NCBI GenBank assembly: GCA_014904985.1
Contig: MU129088.1
Coordinates: forward strand, 63,235-127,234
Length of the DNA: 64,000 bases
Source: Hydnum rufescens UP504
Taxonomy: Eukaryota; Basidiomycota; Agaricomycetes; Cantharellales; Hydnaceae
Reading direction: 5' to 3'
How positions within the stretch are numbered: the first letter of the stretch is position 1; each line of letters starts with the position of its first letter. Shown here piece by piece: positions 1-12,826 of this stretch. The notes below the pieces were generated by a model. The model made no database searches and was not told the origin of the DNA. It saw only the letters and a program-made list of their open reading frames with translations. The position numbers and the translations under genes are program-made.

Positions 1-3000
1 CTCACCCTACTTTCCGCGTTGATCACGGTGTCCTAGCTACTCTTGAGCCATATTGCTATATACCCACTCCTGGCAAGTTGTGACACATAATATATGATGA
101 AGTGTTTGCATCACAACAATTGACATTCTTGGAAAGTAACAAAAGAGGAAGTGTGCAAACGAATTGCGGTGGTCCGATGGGACCCGCGGACTCCCGAACG
201 GGAGCGAATCTAGTGCGCTTCTGGGTCTGAAGAGACGAAAGAATCCAGATTCTCCCAGCTTTCCAGGGCCTTGCTTTTCCGATTAGCGCTGACCAACCAT
301 GTCTAAGTGGTTCAGGGAAACTTGACTTGCATGCAACTTGTATATTGATGTCCGTCAAAACTGGGCAGCCGAAACAACAAAAACTGATTTTTGAGCGGCC
401 GAAGTGTCTCTTGGTAACAAGGGTAATAGCCTCTCAAGTCTTTGGCCAACTCGGTTTCCGGAAGCAAACAGTTCATCGGGCGCTTGGCGCCTACAGATCA
501 AGTCACGTGCACAATCCCTGAACCCCGTTGAATACTGTCATGAAAAACATCAACTTTCTAGTGGGCCAGCGCTCTAGCGGTCAAACCCAAATCTACCACC
601 ATGCTTGGCGCACATCTCTTTTGTTCATCAGGAACCATTGGCGGCCTCTAACGGTTTTGAGTAAGTTGTGGACCCTAGAAACGGTTCTCGGCAATTTTGA
701 AACCCCTCCAGGAGGCATTACGTCCTATTTTTGAGCAACGGGACGTCTGTGTGAGTTTTTGCTTCAGCATAGCCTTCAGGAGTCCTTAGCGTGTTCCTGT
801 CCAGTTCATTTTAATCCCAATGCGAACACACGTCTTCACTTGCAAGTGTATTTACGCTTAAGATGCCTCGGGCTGTGTGTGAACAAGCATCCTATTTTAG
901 TATTTAGGCGGTGTTTCCAAGAGATCATGGGAATGATCGCATGCCCGTCTTCTTGATGGTGATATCCTTGGCTACGGGAAGGATGGGATTCACTATGGAT
1001 GATATGTGGAGACTCCTCTCATTGTCCACCCACATGGAAATGTAAATGTGTCATTCATCCGGAACACCCCCCAGAAATTCCTGGGCCTCTGAGAAATGGT
1101 GCTGCTAGGACCAATCTGGCCACATGAACCATCTAGATCTTCCGTAGTCACATACAGTGGTGTTGTGTCGACAAAATCGCAAGGGAGGCTCTCCGAATGT
1201 GACCGGTCCGGAGGGGTCTCCATCTAGGCATAAATAATTTTTTGGATTTTTAATGGCTCTGGAGGCAGTCTTGGAACCCGGCGGCTTTAGACATACTACA
1301 GTTGTAGAATCAAGCACCATGATACCAGTGAAATGGACCATTATTAGGAATTCTGGACCTCGGAACCCCAATAGCTATAGCAAAGAATACGTGGAAAAGA
1401 CACTGGGTGACGAGATCCAAAAATGGTTGGTGCGATAGCGAGCGGAGGGTACGAGGTCAGCCTAGAGGGCTAGAGGCTGAAATCGCTAAAAAACAATGCG
1501 AAACATTCCCAAAAATTGCCGGTGCGCTCGCAGCCCTGAAATAGCATGGCCAGTCATTCCTACCCCCTTATACAACCCCCCCTTACCACAGCACTACTCC
1601 ATCTTGACACGATCTGAGCACCATACACCCGTCTGGTCCCCGATACCAGGGAGTTCACGCTCAGTGGTGCTCCAATTTTGCTCGGGGATACCGGGGAATA
1701 CTGGCAGCCACGAAACTCCGTCTATGGCCCACTGATATGTGTCCCTTGAGGTTCGCGCCCTTGGCGGAGGCGATTTCGGCAACCTCCGAAGATATCCGGT
1801 TCAATTCAGTTTTGCTGTGTACGCGTGACATGTGGCCATTTAGCGGCTCAGTGTGACGCGTGACATATCACTGGTTGTTTACACTTTGTTCAACATCAGA
1901 CTTTATCATTTCTATAATGCACAGGCATGCCAACGGTTGCTGTTGATGCAAAGGGAAGATATTGTCATTTTTACTGTCGCCAACTGGCAGGCCCCTTATC
2001 ACAATCACTTTGCTCTGCGTCGGCTAGTGCTCCTTAGAGATCGGATCGGATGCGGATCAGATGGCATCCGTTCGGATTGAGGCCCCTCAAGGGGGGGATC
2101 CGAATCCGCAGATCCAAATCCGTCAATATGTGGATGGAATCCGCGGATTGTAATATAAAGGCCGTTGTTATGCACTACCATGCAAAAGGGAGACAAGCTT
2201 CTCTTGGAGATATGACTGGAGCCTTTCAGCTGGGCTTTCTAACACTGAAGACAATCATAAGTACTCACGCAACTAAACACTGTGTTGACCCGAAATTGAG
2301 GAGGCTGGGGCCTCATACTAGGCCCTGCGTGAAGGGCCGTCTGCAGGCTTAAGCCCAGCACATGACTTTACTACCATAAAAGGTAATTTCTCACGTCCCG
2401 GAATTAGCCACATCAACGACTGTATACTATTTCTCGAGTCCAGGCTGCATCAAAATGTAAGGGCGTCTATTCTGTATCAGTTACAGGCAGTTTCATTGCA
2501 TTTTTAATAGTGTTTGAAGCCCAATTGCCATCCAAATTGGCGAATTTGGACCCATGTTTTCTGCCTGTGGCCAGGATCTGGAGATCCCCAATGATCTGTG
2601 GATTTTGTCGGATCCCCATCGTCGGATGGAGGCCTACCCACCAGGGGATCCGGATCTGAGCCTATCCAACGGTCTGTGGATAAGATCCCTAGAGATCCGA
2701 TCTGTGAGGAGCCCTAATGCGTCCCCCGTACCTTCAAATGATTTTCCTATCTATATGTCCGGTGAATCAGGAAAGTCCGCCCCTGCGTTGCCAAAATTAA
2801 TCGTGAAATGAAGATATCAACGGTGGGTGGTTGTTGAATACCCTAAAACTCTATCTGAGGTCTAAACACAAAAGTAATAGCGTGCGTACTTTACATCCCC
2901 TAGCACCTCTAAATTCAGGAGTTCAGGACACTAAAAACCTGGGAGATCCGCCCTTTCAAGGTCTCCAGGAAGCTTTTTGAGTAACTTGCGGCGACGAGTA

Positions 3001-3937
3001 CGGGATGACATAATAGTGCGTGGAAGTGGGATCCTCCACACGCGCACGCCCAGATATCCAGATATATTCAACACTGGGACCCAGAAGATTGCGCTGCAAG
3101 TGAAAACCAGCTGGAACGATGGGAGACCGAGTAGGAACCAAGGTCGCAGGCGAGTGCTAATTTTAGTCACGCGAGATTCATTTCCGGTTCACTGAGTTAG
3201 AACGCTAAACGGCTCACGCTACAATTAATGATAGGCAGCCGGCTCAGTGCGCGATCCACCGCAAGTTCCCAGCCTTTATTATCATGGCCTTCTTGCGACC
3301 ACACCTAAGCCTTCTGATTCGCTGCACGCAGTCGACTGCACCTGAGCCGTAGTGCTCCAAAACGTGCTGTGGTGCTCCTAATTACTGTGGCTGTACATAG
3401 GTCCAGGAACAATCGTGGAACATTCAGGGACAGACTCCGCTATATTGGCTTCGGCAATTCGTTTGATGAGGATTCAGCGGGTTCGAGTTGCCAAATCTGC
3501 CTCAGTTAACCCCCAGATCCGGGGGCTTTGGCCAATGTAGAAGAAGTGCATGCTCACCAGTAAAACTCCCGAATGTTTCTAGGGTGGTATCGAGGACAGG
3601 ATCTATCAACCAACCAGGTTTTTATACACCGATAAGCAATGAGCTCACAAGCGGCTTCCAGATTTATTCCTGGCGTGCGATAAGAAGTACAATCAGCCAA
3701 CCAGATTTCACATAGCGATAAGCAATAACTTCACCTATGCTATATATGCCATCGTCGAGAGGGGCAGTTTGAGGTTAGGTGATAACGTTACCTGCTCCAG
3801 TCTGCTCTCCAGTGAACCCGGCCAAATATAACACCCGAAGAACCTGCTAATTGACCAGTGAGTGCGTTGGAACTCTTGTGCTTCTCTCGGGAACCCTTAT
3901 AGACACATAACTTGAATTTTTCTCCCAGGATATCGAT
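1..3937. other. Region upstream of the ammonium transporter, no gene recognised
   Basis: No open frame longer than about 100 codons is present and none resembles a family I know. A minus-strand stretch at 1105-1371 has a protein-like look, but it is short and overlaps other short frames. A GATC-rich segment at 2030-2720 is listed separately. Just before the transporter start, GTGAGTGCG at 3856-3864 and TTCTCCCAG ending at 3929 could bound a 5' UTR intron of about 74 nt. Confidence 0.5.
2030..2722. repeat. GATC-rich segment with inverted-looking ends, possible non-autonomous element
   Basis: Two blocks rich in GGATCCG/CGGATC words (about 2038-2160 and 2565-2705) lie in opposite orientation around a plain 400-bp core. 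The left block starts with TAGTGCTCCTTAGAGATCGG. The right block ends with a reverse-complement-like CAGATCGGATCTC...GGAGCCCTA reading. The match is imperfect and I could not find a convincing target duplication, so the element call is tentative. It could instead be two unrelated GATC-rich patches. Confidence 0.3.
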
Positions 3938-5501
3938 ATGTCTGTGGCCCAACCTACCTGGCTGAACTCTGGCGACAATGCCTGGCAGCTCACAGCCGGC
4001 ACCTTGGTGGCTCTGCAAAGCATCCCAGGCCTCGTCATCCTTTATGCAGGCCTTGTGAAGCGGAGATGGGCGATCAACAGTGCCTTCATGGCTTTTTATG
4101 GGTTTGCAGCTACGCTCATCTGTTGGGTGATTTGGGCGTATAAGGCGTCATTTGGGAAGCAGATGCTTCCGTTCGTTGGGGTACCGGGTCCCGTCCTCAC
4201 GATGAACGATGAACTTACGCAGGCGGTGTTACCCGCCGCCAAGATTACTGCCGCCTTTCCACTTTCAACCATGGGTGGGTCGCGAAAGTCCATTTACACA
4301 ATTTTTTTTACTGACCACGGCCGCACTCGTGAACCAGTCTACTTCCAGTTCGTCTTCGCAGCTATCACCATAGTCATCTTAGCAGGTGGCTTCCTTTGCC
4401 GCATGAATATCCACGCTTGGATGGTATTCGTGCCCCTGTGGATCACGTTATCGTATACCGTCGGTGCATTCAGCCTTTGGGGTGGTGGTTTCCTCCAGCA
4501 GAGGGGTGTTATCGATTATTCTGGTGGATATGTGATTCACGTTTCGTCGGGTACCGCTGGATTCGTGGGGGCGTATTGGATCGGACCGCGTTTGGACAGC
4601 GATCGTCTGGACCACAAACCCCACAATATCCTCCTCGTCCTAGTTGGTGCCGGTATCCTCTGGAATGGCTGGAACGGGTTTAATGGCGGGGATCCTTACG
4701 CTGCTAGCACTGATGCCGGTGCCGCCGTCCTCAACACCAACATCGCTACCGCCATGTCAGCCTTGGTCTGGATTATGTGGGACACAATCTACTACAAGAA
4801 ACCTTCCGTCCTTGGCGGAGTCAACGGTATGATCACCGGCCTCGTTGCCATTACCCCCGCTGCTGGTGTAGTAGCTGGTTGGGGTGCGATTATTATCGGC
4901 CTTGTTTCTGGGTCGATCCCTTGGGTTTCGATGAATATCGCGGGAAAGAAGCTTTCCCTTTTCCAGCACGTCGATGATACCTTGGGCGTCTTCCACACCC
5001 ATTTGGTTGCTGGCGTTTGTGGTGGTTTCTTGGTCGGCATCTTCTCGACTTCGGAGGGTGATGCTGCATTTAATATACTTAATCCGGTGGAGGCATAGAT
5101 GGGAACGGCAAACAGATCGGATGGTATGTATTCGTCGCGTTCATCGTACCATCGTTCGCTCTACTTACGGATATTTGTATTGGCGACTATACAGGCAACT
5201 TGCTGGTGCTTGTTTCGTCATTGGATGGAACACTGTTTGGACGTCCCTCATTCTTCTGTTTATCAAATATGTATTGCGCATACCGCTACGCATGTCTGAG
5301 GTGGATCTGCTGATTGGTGACGACGCAATCCACGGGGTAAGTCGGTAGTTTTTTTTTGTATTTCAATCTTAACGCTTCATATAAAAATAGGAAGATGCCT
5401 ATTCATTCGATTATCCAGAGAAGCCCATCCGCAACGGAGGTGGCAACTCACCGCCAGTGGATGCAAGCGATAGTAGCGGACGCAAAATCGAGGTGGTCTA
5501 A
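3938..5501 (+). CDS. AMT/MEP ammonium transporter, four exons, with one frameshift
   Basis: Plasma-membrane ammonium permease of the fungal Mep/AMT family. Exons read 3938-4274, 4338-5123, 5195-5336 and 5391-5501; introns are 63, 71 and 54 nt with GT...AG ends and a CTGAC branch site at 4311. The joined product is 458 residues, the usual size. It begins [17 protein letters not shown] and keeps the first pore-histidine signature [27 protein letters not shown], the second signature [14 protein letters not shown] and the C-terminal [14 protein letters not shown] motif. The first intron has no stop, so the unspliced frame runs through it. At 5083-5086 the text reads AATCCGG where the second copy at 20,250 reads AATCCCGG. 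One C is missing, which puts the frame into TAG at 5096. This is either a young null allele or a sequencing error; every splice site and everything downstream is still intact. The family call is very safe, functionality is not. Confidence 0.93.
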
Positions 5502-7888
5502 ATATCGCTCTCTCGCGGCATCTCGGAGGGTTTTTTTTTGTTCTTTATCAACGTAGGTCTAATATATACAAGATACTGCGCCCTGCCTTTCGCGCGCGCC
5601 TTCGTTTATTGGTGTTTTCATTTTGTGTCCTAATTCCAGTGGTTGAGGGGCCAGTAAGTCCCTGCCCATTTGCTCGTCGGCCAAACAGTTTGTCTCCACT
5701 GGGGTGGTCGTGTAAGAGCAAATGCTTCGCCAGTCTTACAGATATGACTGTGCAGGTCATCTGCTGTTCCCCCGATTACGCCAGTAGACAAAGTGAAGGG
5801 TGGTTGGTTGAGGCAGAAGCTGCCCAGAGTCACCCTCCCAGACAGCGCGAACATCCCAGACGAGACGCAATAATGACCGGAAGCGAACCGGCTTTTACCG
5901 GCTCGCTCCTTAACAACTAAGATATTCCTTTCTTGTCCCGGCAAGGGGTGTTGGCCATATCCAGAGCTGGCTGGTTGAGTGCTGAGGTCGACAATGAATT
6001 CATCGTATCACCAAAACTGACATTATTGGAAAGAACCAAAAAGGTAGTATACTTACAGGAAGTCATGCGGAGAGGGCATTGCAAGAAAAGGGCCTCTCGG
6101 CGGATGGGGGACAGGGGGGTTTTGCGCAGGAGTCGCTCTCTGAGCTTCTGATCCTAAAGTGCCGCTGATTCGACTTGGAAGGCTTTGTGTACTGATCGCC
6201 TGATCTTCTTCTTGTGCCGAGGACCACGGCAAGAACATACTCCAATTTTGCAGAGCCGAAGGGGTCCTTGATACCCTCTCTTGACTGGATGTTCGAAGAC
6301 CCTAGGTTAACGCAGGTATAGGTAAGTCGATTGAACGCCCTGCGCCTAGATCTTGAGGCGCACGTTTGACCCGGTCGAATCAACCTACAGTAAATACCGA
6401 GGAATAGGGGTTGCCTACAAATAGCCCCACGCGCCATGTTATACGAAATAGGCCATCCATCACACACCACAGTCGGCTCGTGCCATTAGCTGGACAAGGT
6501 GGGGTTTCGACATTACGTAATCTTATCGTGAGAGTCCTGACGCTGTGGCAGCGACTCTCTTATGGTGATTAGGGTCCCTGTGAACTTGCCAGGGAAGTCT
6601 CTTGAATTAGTATGCTTCGAAATTCTTTGGACTTTAGTAAAGCAGGCGGTGCTGCAGATGTTGTTAAGAGGAATGGGCGGCAGAATCCATATCTGCGGTG
6701 CGTACGAATGCTGACCCCGGGGAGAGTGTGTCAGGATCGGCGGTTCTGCGGTTATCTCTTTTTGAGCGGCTAATTTAGCAAATTTTTTTTATTGTGGGAC
6801 AAGCTTGCAAGCTTATATTAGAATGTGGGAATCCCCTCTGGTTAAATTTACACCTCACGCACAGGTCTCAATCTGGTATTTCGCCCTATTTTTGCTTCTT
6901 ACTATACTGATTCCACAGGGCCCTTCTGAGTAGTAAGTCGCGACTTTCCTACCTTAAATCGATCATAACGGTCTGGAAACAGGGCTAAGAGGGTTCCCCT
7001 GTAATGGATCTACAGCAATAGTCATGCGATAGAAAAGGGGCCAAGATTTTGCTGAATTAACCATGTGTCCGGGGTCCCACCCCGTGACTGGAGATCGGTA
7101 TTCTCCGTTATAGCACATGACATGTTAAATTTCATATGGACCCCGGATATCCTCGCCGAGGCATCACCACAAAAAAAGAATTTCCCTATCGATATGAGTA
7201 TTGCTGTAAGCCAGTGGATTCCGCTGTAATACAACTGGGACGATCTTTGGCAAAGGCCACCCTCTGATCCCTCGAACATCGTGGGCAGAAATGCATTTTG
7301 GGGTGGTGAAAACCGGTGCAAACTTGGTAATGCGCTGAGTTCTTCAGGATTCATATATCCTTGGTGCGGCTGAGAAGGGCGGGGCGGAGTAACTGGGCCG
7401 ATCCAGCCACCAATCGCAAAAGTGCCTGAGGGAGTACAAGAATTTCGCACTCTTTGTTGGGAAAGGAACCGAGAGCTATTTGTCTGCTGAAAGCAGTGTG
7501 ATATGGGATCCGAGCACTCTTTTGGTCTACCCTGTCGTCATTGTGGAGGCATTGCATTTGGAGGTAAATGTGTCGGCCCTTTCCTGCGGATTCCGCCGGT
7601 GCCGCACACACGTGAAAATCCCCTTCCCCTACGGAAACAGAAGAGTTCGCGATCGCTCCGTAAATTTCGTCGTTGACTCCGTCCTCGTGGAGATTGGTGG
7701 GTGATGTAGGGATAGCATGGGAAATTATCGCAATCTGTCGAGGCGCCCAAGAATGATCTGATTTCCTATGCTGTTCAACTTGATACTTCATCTCCCTCAG
7801 TTCTAATAAATTGAGCTGATGGGTTGCTCATCTGCACTTTTATTTCCCTCCCTAATCACCCCCCTCTTTACCCTTCATTGCGGAGATA
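5502..7888. other. Module A spacer between transporter and first DUF6534 gene
   Basis: No gene recognised. The stretch is clearly homologous to 12,885-14,316 and 20,505-22,116, for example around AGACCCTAGGTTAACGCA (6299, 13,070) and GGGATCCGAGCACT (7505, 13,949, 21,748). It is part of a triplicated module that places the same upstream DNA before each DUF6534 gene. Longest frames are a minus-strand 142-codon one at 7022-7450 and a 146-codon one at 7351-7791, which differ between copies by frameshifts. I read it as a shared promoter region, possibly with a decayed gene. Confidence 0.5.
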
Positions 7889-9926
7889 ATGAATCTCGTA
7901 TTCAACATCTTAGGCGGCTCGTTCGTTGGTAACCTCCTCACCGCTTTGTCAGTCACTTCCCGCCTTAAGGATGGGCACGACGCCGCTGAGCTAATGAATT
8001 TCGCAGATGCGTTGGTGTCCTCACTATCCAGACCTATAGCTATTACAATGCGTTCCCAAATGACGCGAGGCCGTTGAAACTGGCGGTACTTCTCCCCATA
8101 CTTCCTTGAAATATGCGTTCATCGCCCATTATCTATCCCTTTCTTAGGTGGGCCTTTTATGGTGAGCATTGCACACAGTTATCTTTAGGCATATTCCCCA
8201 TTTTCCGTTGTAAAGGGCGTTGCAAGTTTTTCAACTGTTGGTGTCCCTTTTCGGTGCTCTTCAACTGTTTCGGGGAAATAATGTGGAGGCTTGCTATTGA
8301 CCGATACCATGTACGTTATACAGTGCATGCTGTACCCAGACTGTATATCGGTGGTCCGTCGCAAATCACAACAATCATTCCGCTCTGGAGTGGGGGTCGT
8401 GGTGCGTATTGGGTGTATCATCACCGCCCCCCGTTCCTTTCCCTACTGAATCCCTCTACCCATAAAATCATTAAATATTTATAGGGAATTTGGAATGCAT
8501 CAAATCAATACAGTGAGTACTGAGTCGGTTCTTCTTGCGGATGCCCTTATCTTGGCTTTGGCGTTATCTACTTCAAGGTCTGCTCATCAGTAACTGTCCA
8601 AACATTCTTTGCGTATCGCGTCTATTCTCGTAGGTCTCGCCCCATATCCTTGTTGGAGAAGCATCGGCGGATTCATAACTCCCCTTGATTTCCACAGTGA
8701 GCGCCAGTCTCTATACAGGAGTCCTTGTGGTGGGTTGTGGCTTGGATGCCATACGAGATCAATCTGAAAGTCATGCGACTTTGTAGCAAATCCTTGTATT
8801 TCTTCAGTTCGGTTAGTCTTTCCCGATTACCGATGCACTTCTTCTGTCTTATTCCTACCGCCCTAGGATTCGGTGCCGGTTAGTACTCATCTTCATATGC
8901 TCGATGGGGCGTGACTTACTGTCTTCCGATCAAATCAATGTTTTGGCATACTGCAGCTGTCTCCGTTAAAACGTATGTATTGCCGTATTCTCTTCGGCGG
9001 GCCCACAGCTAACAACTTATCGGTCTGATTTGGCTGTGCCTCTCGCTGTTGTAGGCACATGAATCAAGAATTTAAAGTGATAGTCAAGGAGTGTACATGG
9101 CCTATTGTGTCGTGGCTCGCTATTCAAGTGTGTCTTGGCCACAATCTATCTGTCCTTGTTTCTAACGTACACAATCTTGCCTTTCACTGATACATGGTAT
9201 TGTGTAATTATGCGGCTTTTAGGCAACCGCAGATATTGTGATTGCAACATGTATGTCTCTCTTACTGCGACGCCGACGGACCGGGTTCCAGAAGTGCGCA
9301 TCCTGATAGGTTTGCGATATCACACTCGTGCACTAAATGAGTCCCTTTCTCTGATCAATGATCTCATGCGTCGTTCTATGGCACAGGACGGATTCAGTAA
9401 TCAACCGTATGGCATTGTACACCATTAGTACGGGGTTGATCACGAGTATTCTCTCGTGTTCCCTTCTTGCGACGGTGCATTTCGTTTCGTTTTGCTGGAT
9501 GATGATGCTGGTCGTGAACTAATTATGGGAACAGTTTGTCAAATATGGGTTCCATTTTAGTGAGCTTACTCTCAGCATAGTAGGTTACTCGATTTTTCGC
9601 TCTCCTGCTCGTTTGCGAATGAGGATGTCTATTCAAGACTAATTCCTGGCTTCTGTTCTAGCCACTGGGGTCGTGCTATTGCATCACCATGCTTGCAAAG
9701 TCCGTCCCCATAGTATGTCTCGTTATAGAGACGATGCTGACCCAGTTAATTTTATATTTGGCCTTGCAGTCTACACATGCGAACAAGACTGCGGGCGAGG
9801 CTTGCTACGCCAAGCCCCTTTCAACTAGTCAGCTCGATCAAAAGGAGAATGCGGCAGAATGTGGGGGATAGTCGCAGTGTACGTCTTAGTGGATATATCG
9901 TGGCTTTCGTAACGTCGGGGCGATGA
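7889..9926 (+). CDS. DUF6534-family seven-helix membrane protein, paralogue A
   Basis: Fungal integral membrane protein of the DUF6534 family, function unknown. Exons I can place: 7889-7947, 8007-8085, 8148-8161 (a 14-nt microexon), 8324-8401, 8485-8512, from 8578, 9055-9127, 9223-9293, from 9387, 9662-9699 and 9770-9926. Spliced, they give family hallmarks in order: GSFVGNLLTAL, then GVLTIQTYSYYNAFPNDA, VQTFFAYRVYS, WLAIQATADIVIAT with MSLLLRRRRTGFQKTDS, INRMALYTISTGLITS, and a last-exon MLANLHMRTRLR ending at TGA 9924-9926. Frames stay in phase over those junctions, so the gene looks intact. I could not resolve the exons between about 8620 and 9050 (fourth helix) or at 9470-9660. Paralogues B and C share the structure. 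Confidence 0.82.
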
Positions 9927-11198
9927 GGCGATGCTAACTGAAAGCGATCGGGCCTTGTCCATTTTTCTAGGAGGACAGGTCCCAGAGTACGAGAATAAGT
10001 ATCATCACAGAGGTGGTAAGCGACAATGTGGCCATGAAACCAGTGGTTCGTATTGGATGTTAGCTACATGTGTCATGCTGACCATGCTCTATTTTTACTA
10101 CAGCAGCCGCATATCCCCCAGGGTCCTGACTTCCCCCAATAGCTGAATGCCCATCTCGGAATATCTGCCAATCACTTGTTACGTGAATCCCTCCTAGAGT
10201 CATTCGATAGAGTTGTATTATTCGGGAGGCCTTCACTACAAGATGATTTGCATATTGTCTTCTTTATTGTGGCGTCAATTCTCACACACAGGAACAAGGA
10301 AATTCGGTATAGATACTCGGTATAGATACTCGTATAGATACTCGGTATAGATACATAAGGCAGTTGTCATAATTTTTACGGCATGGAGATGTGGGGTTAC
10401 TTTTTCCAAGAGAGTGTGTTGAAGTCAGTAGTGGAGTGAGACCGTGCACGTGGCTGTCGAGGGCCTTCGCTTTGTTTTTATCGTGCGGGGTCACCATCTC
10501 CGATGCTGTGAATTAATTCAGTTTCGGTCATCTCTGAGTCTCCGGCTTGGTTGTTTGGTCTCAGCACAGTAGGGGACGAGGATCGTCTGGTTCCGCTCGG
10601 AACGCGACGTCTGATGCAGTGACCTCTGGTTAGAAATCCTCATGGATGGGCTTTGAGGGGGATTCCAGTCCGTCAAACCGCAAGGCTCGTTGTTTCTCGC
10701 GCTCAATATGCTGGTCAATCGGTATGGCCATTCTGTAGTTATCCAAGTTGCGCGGGGGCGAGCAGACACCCACAAGAAAAGGACTGTCGAACTCAAGTCC
10801 AAAATTCTGGACGTGACACCAGCTGAAGGGCTCCCACATTTTGAACATGGCTCAAGAGTAGAGTATGTAGAAAGAAGAGCTAGACTTGTCCCAGTTCTCA
10901 TCAGAGTGCTGGCACCAGGTTGCAGGCTTTACAGGTGTCCAACAGAGGGGTGCAAGTTGAACATTCCTAGTAGAGCAGCACTCCCTACGCGTAAAAGACC
11001 TGAGCGCCAAATGGTGTTCCAAGGAGATAACAAATACCTATCAGCCTAAAGAGATCCACAAAGATCACAGTTACGGGGCTGAGGTGGCCTTTGGGCAATT
11101 GACCCAATGGACCTGAGTGACCATTTACGGGGTCAGACTGCAGGTTGTTCCGCACTTTCCGGCTGCTTTCGGCAGTTGCCGTTCTCTAACCGTCTTCG
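9927..11198. other. Module A downstream segment, unrecognised
   Basis: Homologous to 16,373-18,150 and in part to 18,880-19,320 and 24,179-24,700. A minus-strand reading of 10,630-10,848 gives a plausible FLVGVCSPPRNLDNYRMA, and the copy at 17,701-17,907 gives FLVGVCSPPHNLDNYRIA. A coding exon on the minus strand is therefore possible, but a plus-strand frame at 10,690-11,049 competes. I do not recognise either product. A short tandem repeat of GTATAGATACTCG lies at 10,306-10,350. Confidence 0.35.
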
Positions 11199-11207
11199 CC
11201 CTGCTTT

Positions 11208-11636
11208 TAGTCTCGTAACCAGACCGGAGCTACGCTCGGTCTGGTGGAAAGGGGAGTTCCGAAGGCGCGGGCATGAAGCTTCCGCTCCAGCCAATCACAA
11301 AAAGTTTTCACCGGCGTTTGCCGCGACCTCCAGTTGGGTACGTGCTCTCCACTCAGTATCCATGCCCTGATAGGAACTTCGTGAGATGGATATCTCCCGG
11401 CCAAAAAATGACCAAGAGTCTATTTGGTCACCCAGTGTCTCTGCAGCCCATCCTGCATTAGTCTCTCTGATAAGAACCAGGAAATCAAAATTAGTTGAAA
11501 TAATATTCCCATCTCAGAAGCAACTGGGAGCCGCGGCACGCACCGGTCAAAACCTCTTGTGATTGGCTAGACCGGAAGCTTCATCCCCTCCCCATTTTCC
11601 CAGACCAAGCGTAAGCTTGGTCTGGTTACGAGACTA
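11208..11636. mobile_element. 429-bp MITE with long inverted ends and 9-bp target duplication (Mutator-like)
   Basis: The ends TAGTCTCGTAACCAGACC (11208) and its complement, ending GGTTACGAGACTA (11636), open inverted arms of about 145 bp. The arms share CAGCCAATCACAA/TTGTGATTGGCTAG and the AAGCTTCC words. Each arm starts with its own small hairpin (CCAGACCG...CGGTCTGG at 11219-11246; CCAGACCAAGC...GCTTGGTCTGG at 11600-11625). CCCTGCTTT is present on both sides (11199-11207, 11637-11645). Nine-base duplications with long inverted ends are typical of Mutator-type elements; there is no coding capacity, so it is non-autonomous. The superfamily is inferred. Confidence 0.85.
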
Positions 11637-12451
11637 CCCTGCTTTTGCTCCGCTGTATATTCTCAAGAGCATGTAGCGAAGGAGGGAATGAGGCCACAAT
11701 CGCCGCGGTACGTATGAACATAATGCGGGTCGCCCGATGAGTGTAGGAATCAGCTCTGGGATAGTCCACAGGATCGAGAATTTGGTGTGGGAATTGTGGA
11801 TGAATTTGAGTGAGTCGTGGACAAGATGTCCCCCCGCCCCACCCCCTCCAGGGTGACTTGAAACCTCCCGAACGGACCCCCGAAGCTACCTGCAATGCTT
11901 CACCCCGGATTCCCCTGTTTTTTTGGCTTCCTGATGGCGACGTCGACTACTGTAACAGTCACCGCATAGCCTTCGGGTCCGCATTAGTTTAATCCATGCA
12001 CATGTATCCCGAAGTGCCCGCTGTCTCTTGTTCTAGTGAATTCGCCCCCAAAATGTTTCAGTTGCGGCGTAAATCGTAGTAAAAATCTGCTTCTTTTTAC
12101 AGCGCTTATTCAGGCCGCTGGTTTCCGCAGTCGGAAGATAACAAGATGGTTTGTTGCAAGTTTGGTGGCCGAATTGCGGCGTCATTCTTTAACAGGAAGG
12201 ATGAGATTGGTATACTTAAATGAGATAGCTATCCTCCCAAGCATGGAAATGCGCGGTCACTAAATTTGAGTGTTGTCGAAGAGTCCTTTTCGGAACTTTT
12301 AAAAAGAAAGCCTCACGGTGCTGTCATCACATCACTATTTGACTCAGACTTATCAACTTCTATCATTTGAATCCATTCTCTTCCATCCTGCGGCAAAAAA
12401 GCCCCAGTCTCTCGTAGTTGTCGAGAAAAAAACGGACTCAGGACTTGGCAC
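11637..12451. other. Inter-module spacer, no gene recognised
   Basis: Short overlapping frames only. The part at 12,170-12,260 (GGCGTCATTCTTT...CATGGAAATGCG) matches 18,728-18,815, showing that it belongs to the duplicated module. Confidence 0.4.
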
Positions 12452-12826
12452 TGTTGGAGCGAGCGGATACGGGAACGGCCGGATACGACGTCGGAGACAA
12501 GCGCGACCCCTAGGGGGCTATGCAAACAGCACAGACCTCGACAATCTAGGATCTTGTAGATAGGTTTCACCGGCGATCTTTTTCTTGCCGCCATCATTGA
12601 CAATTGGGTTTTTTACTTCATGTTTTACCCCATTTTATGTGTTTCTGTGCCTCATGTAAATAGTATAAAAGACGGGCTTGAGCCCACAAAAATCCCAAGG
12701 ACTTGTCTTGTGTTCTTCCTGCCGCCGCTTATTTCACTTGAATCCTCGAGTCTCGCCGATCCGAATTCGTTCTTGTCTGCTTAGTAATCAGGGGGAAATT
12801 CTACTCGAACGCCGTAACTCTCACAA
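12452..12826 (-). mobile_element. Solo LTR of the Copia-2 family, 375 bp, with 5-bp target duplication
   Basis: Starts TGTTGGAGCGAGCGG and ends GTAACTCTCACAA, matching the reverse complement of the LTRs at 32,320-32,707 and 25,448-28,089. GGCAC is duplicated on both sides (12,447-12,451 and 12,827-12,831), so this is a real integration that recombined to a single LTR. It contains a TATA box (GTATAAAAG, 12,663). It keeps many CpG dinucleotides that appear as TpG or CpA in the copies at 25-33 kb. Strand is given relative to the minus-strand reading of the full copy reversed here; orientation of this LTR is opposite to that of copy 2 as written on the plus strand. Confidence 0.9.

Noticed and set aside
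4275..4337. Coding insertion of 21 residues in the ammonium transporter
   Set aside because: It has a GT donor, CTGAC branch site and CAG acceptor, and its removal restores the conserved STMVYFQFVF; it is an intron without stops.
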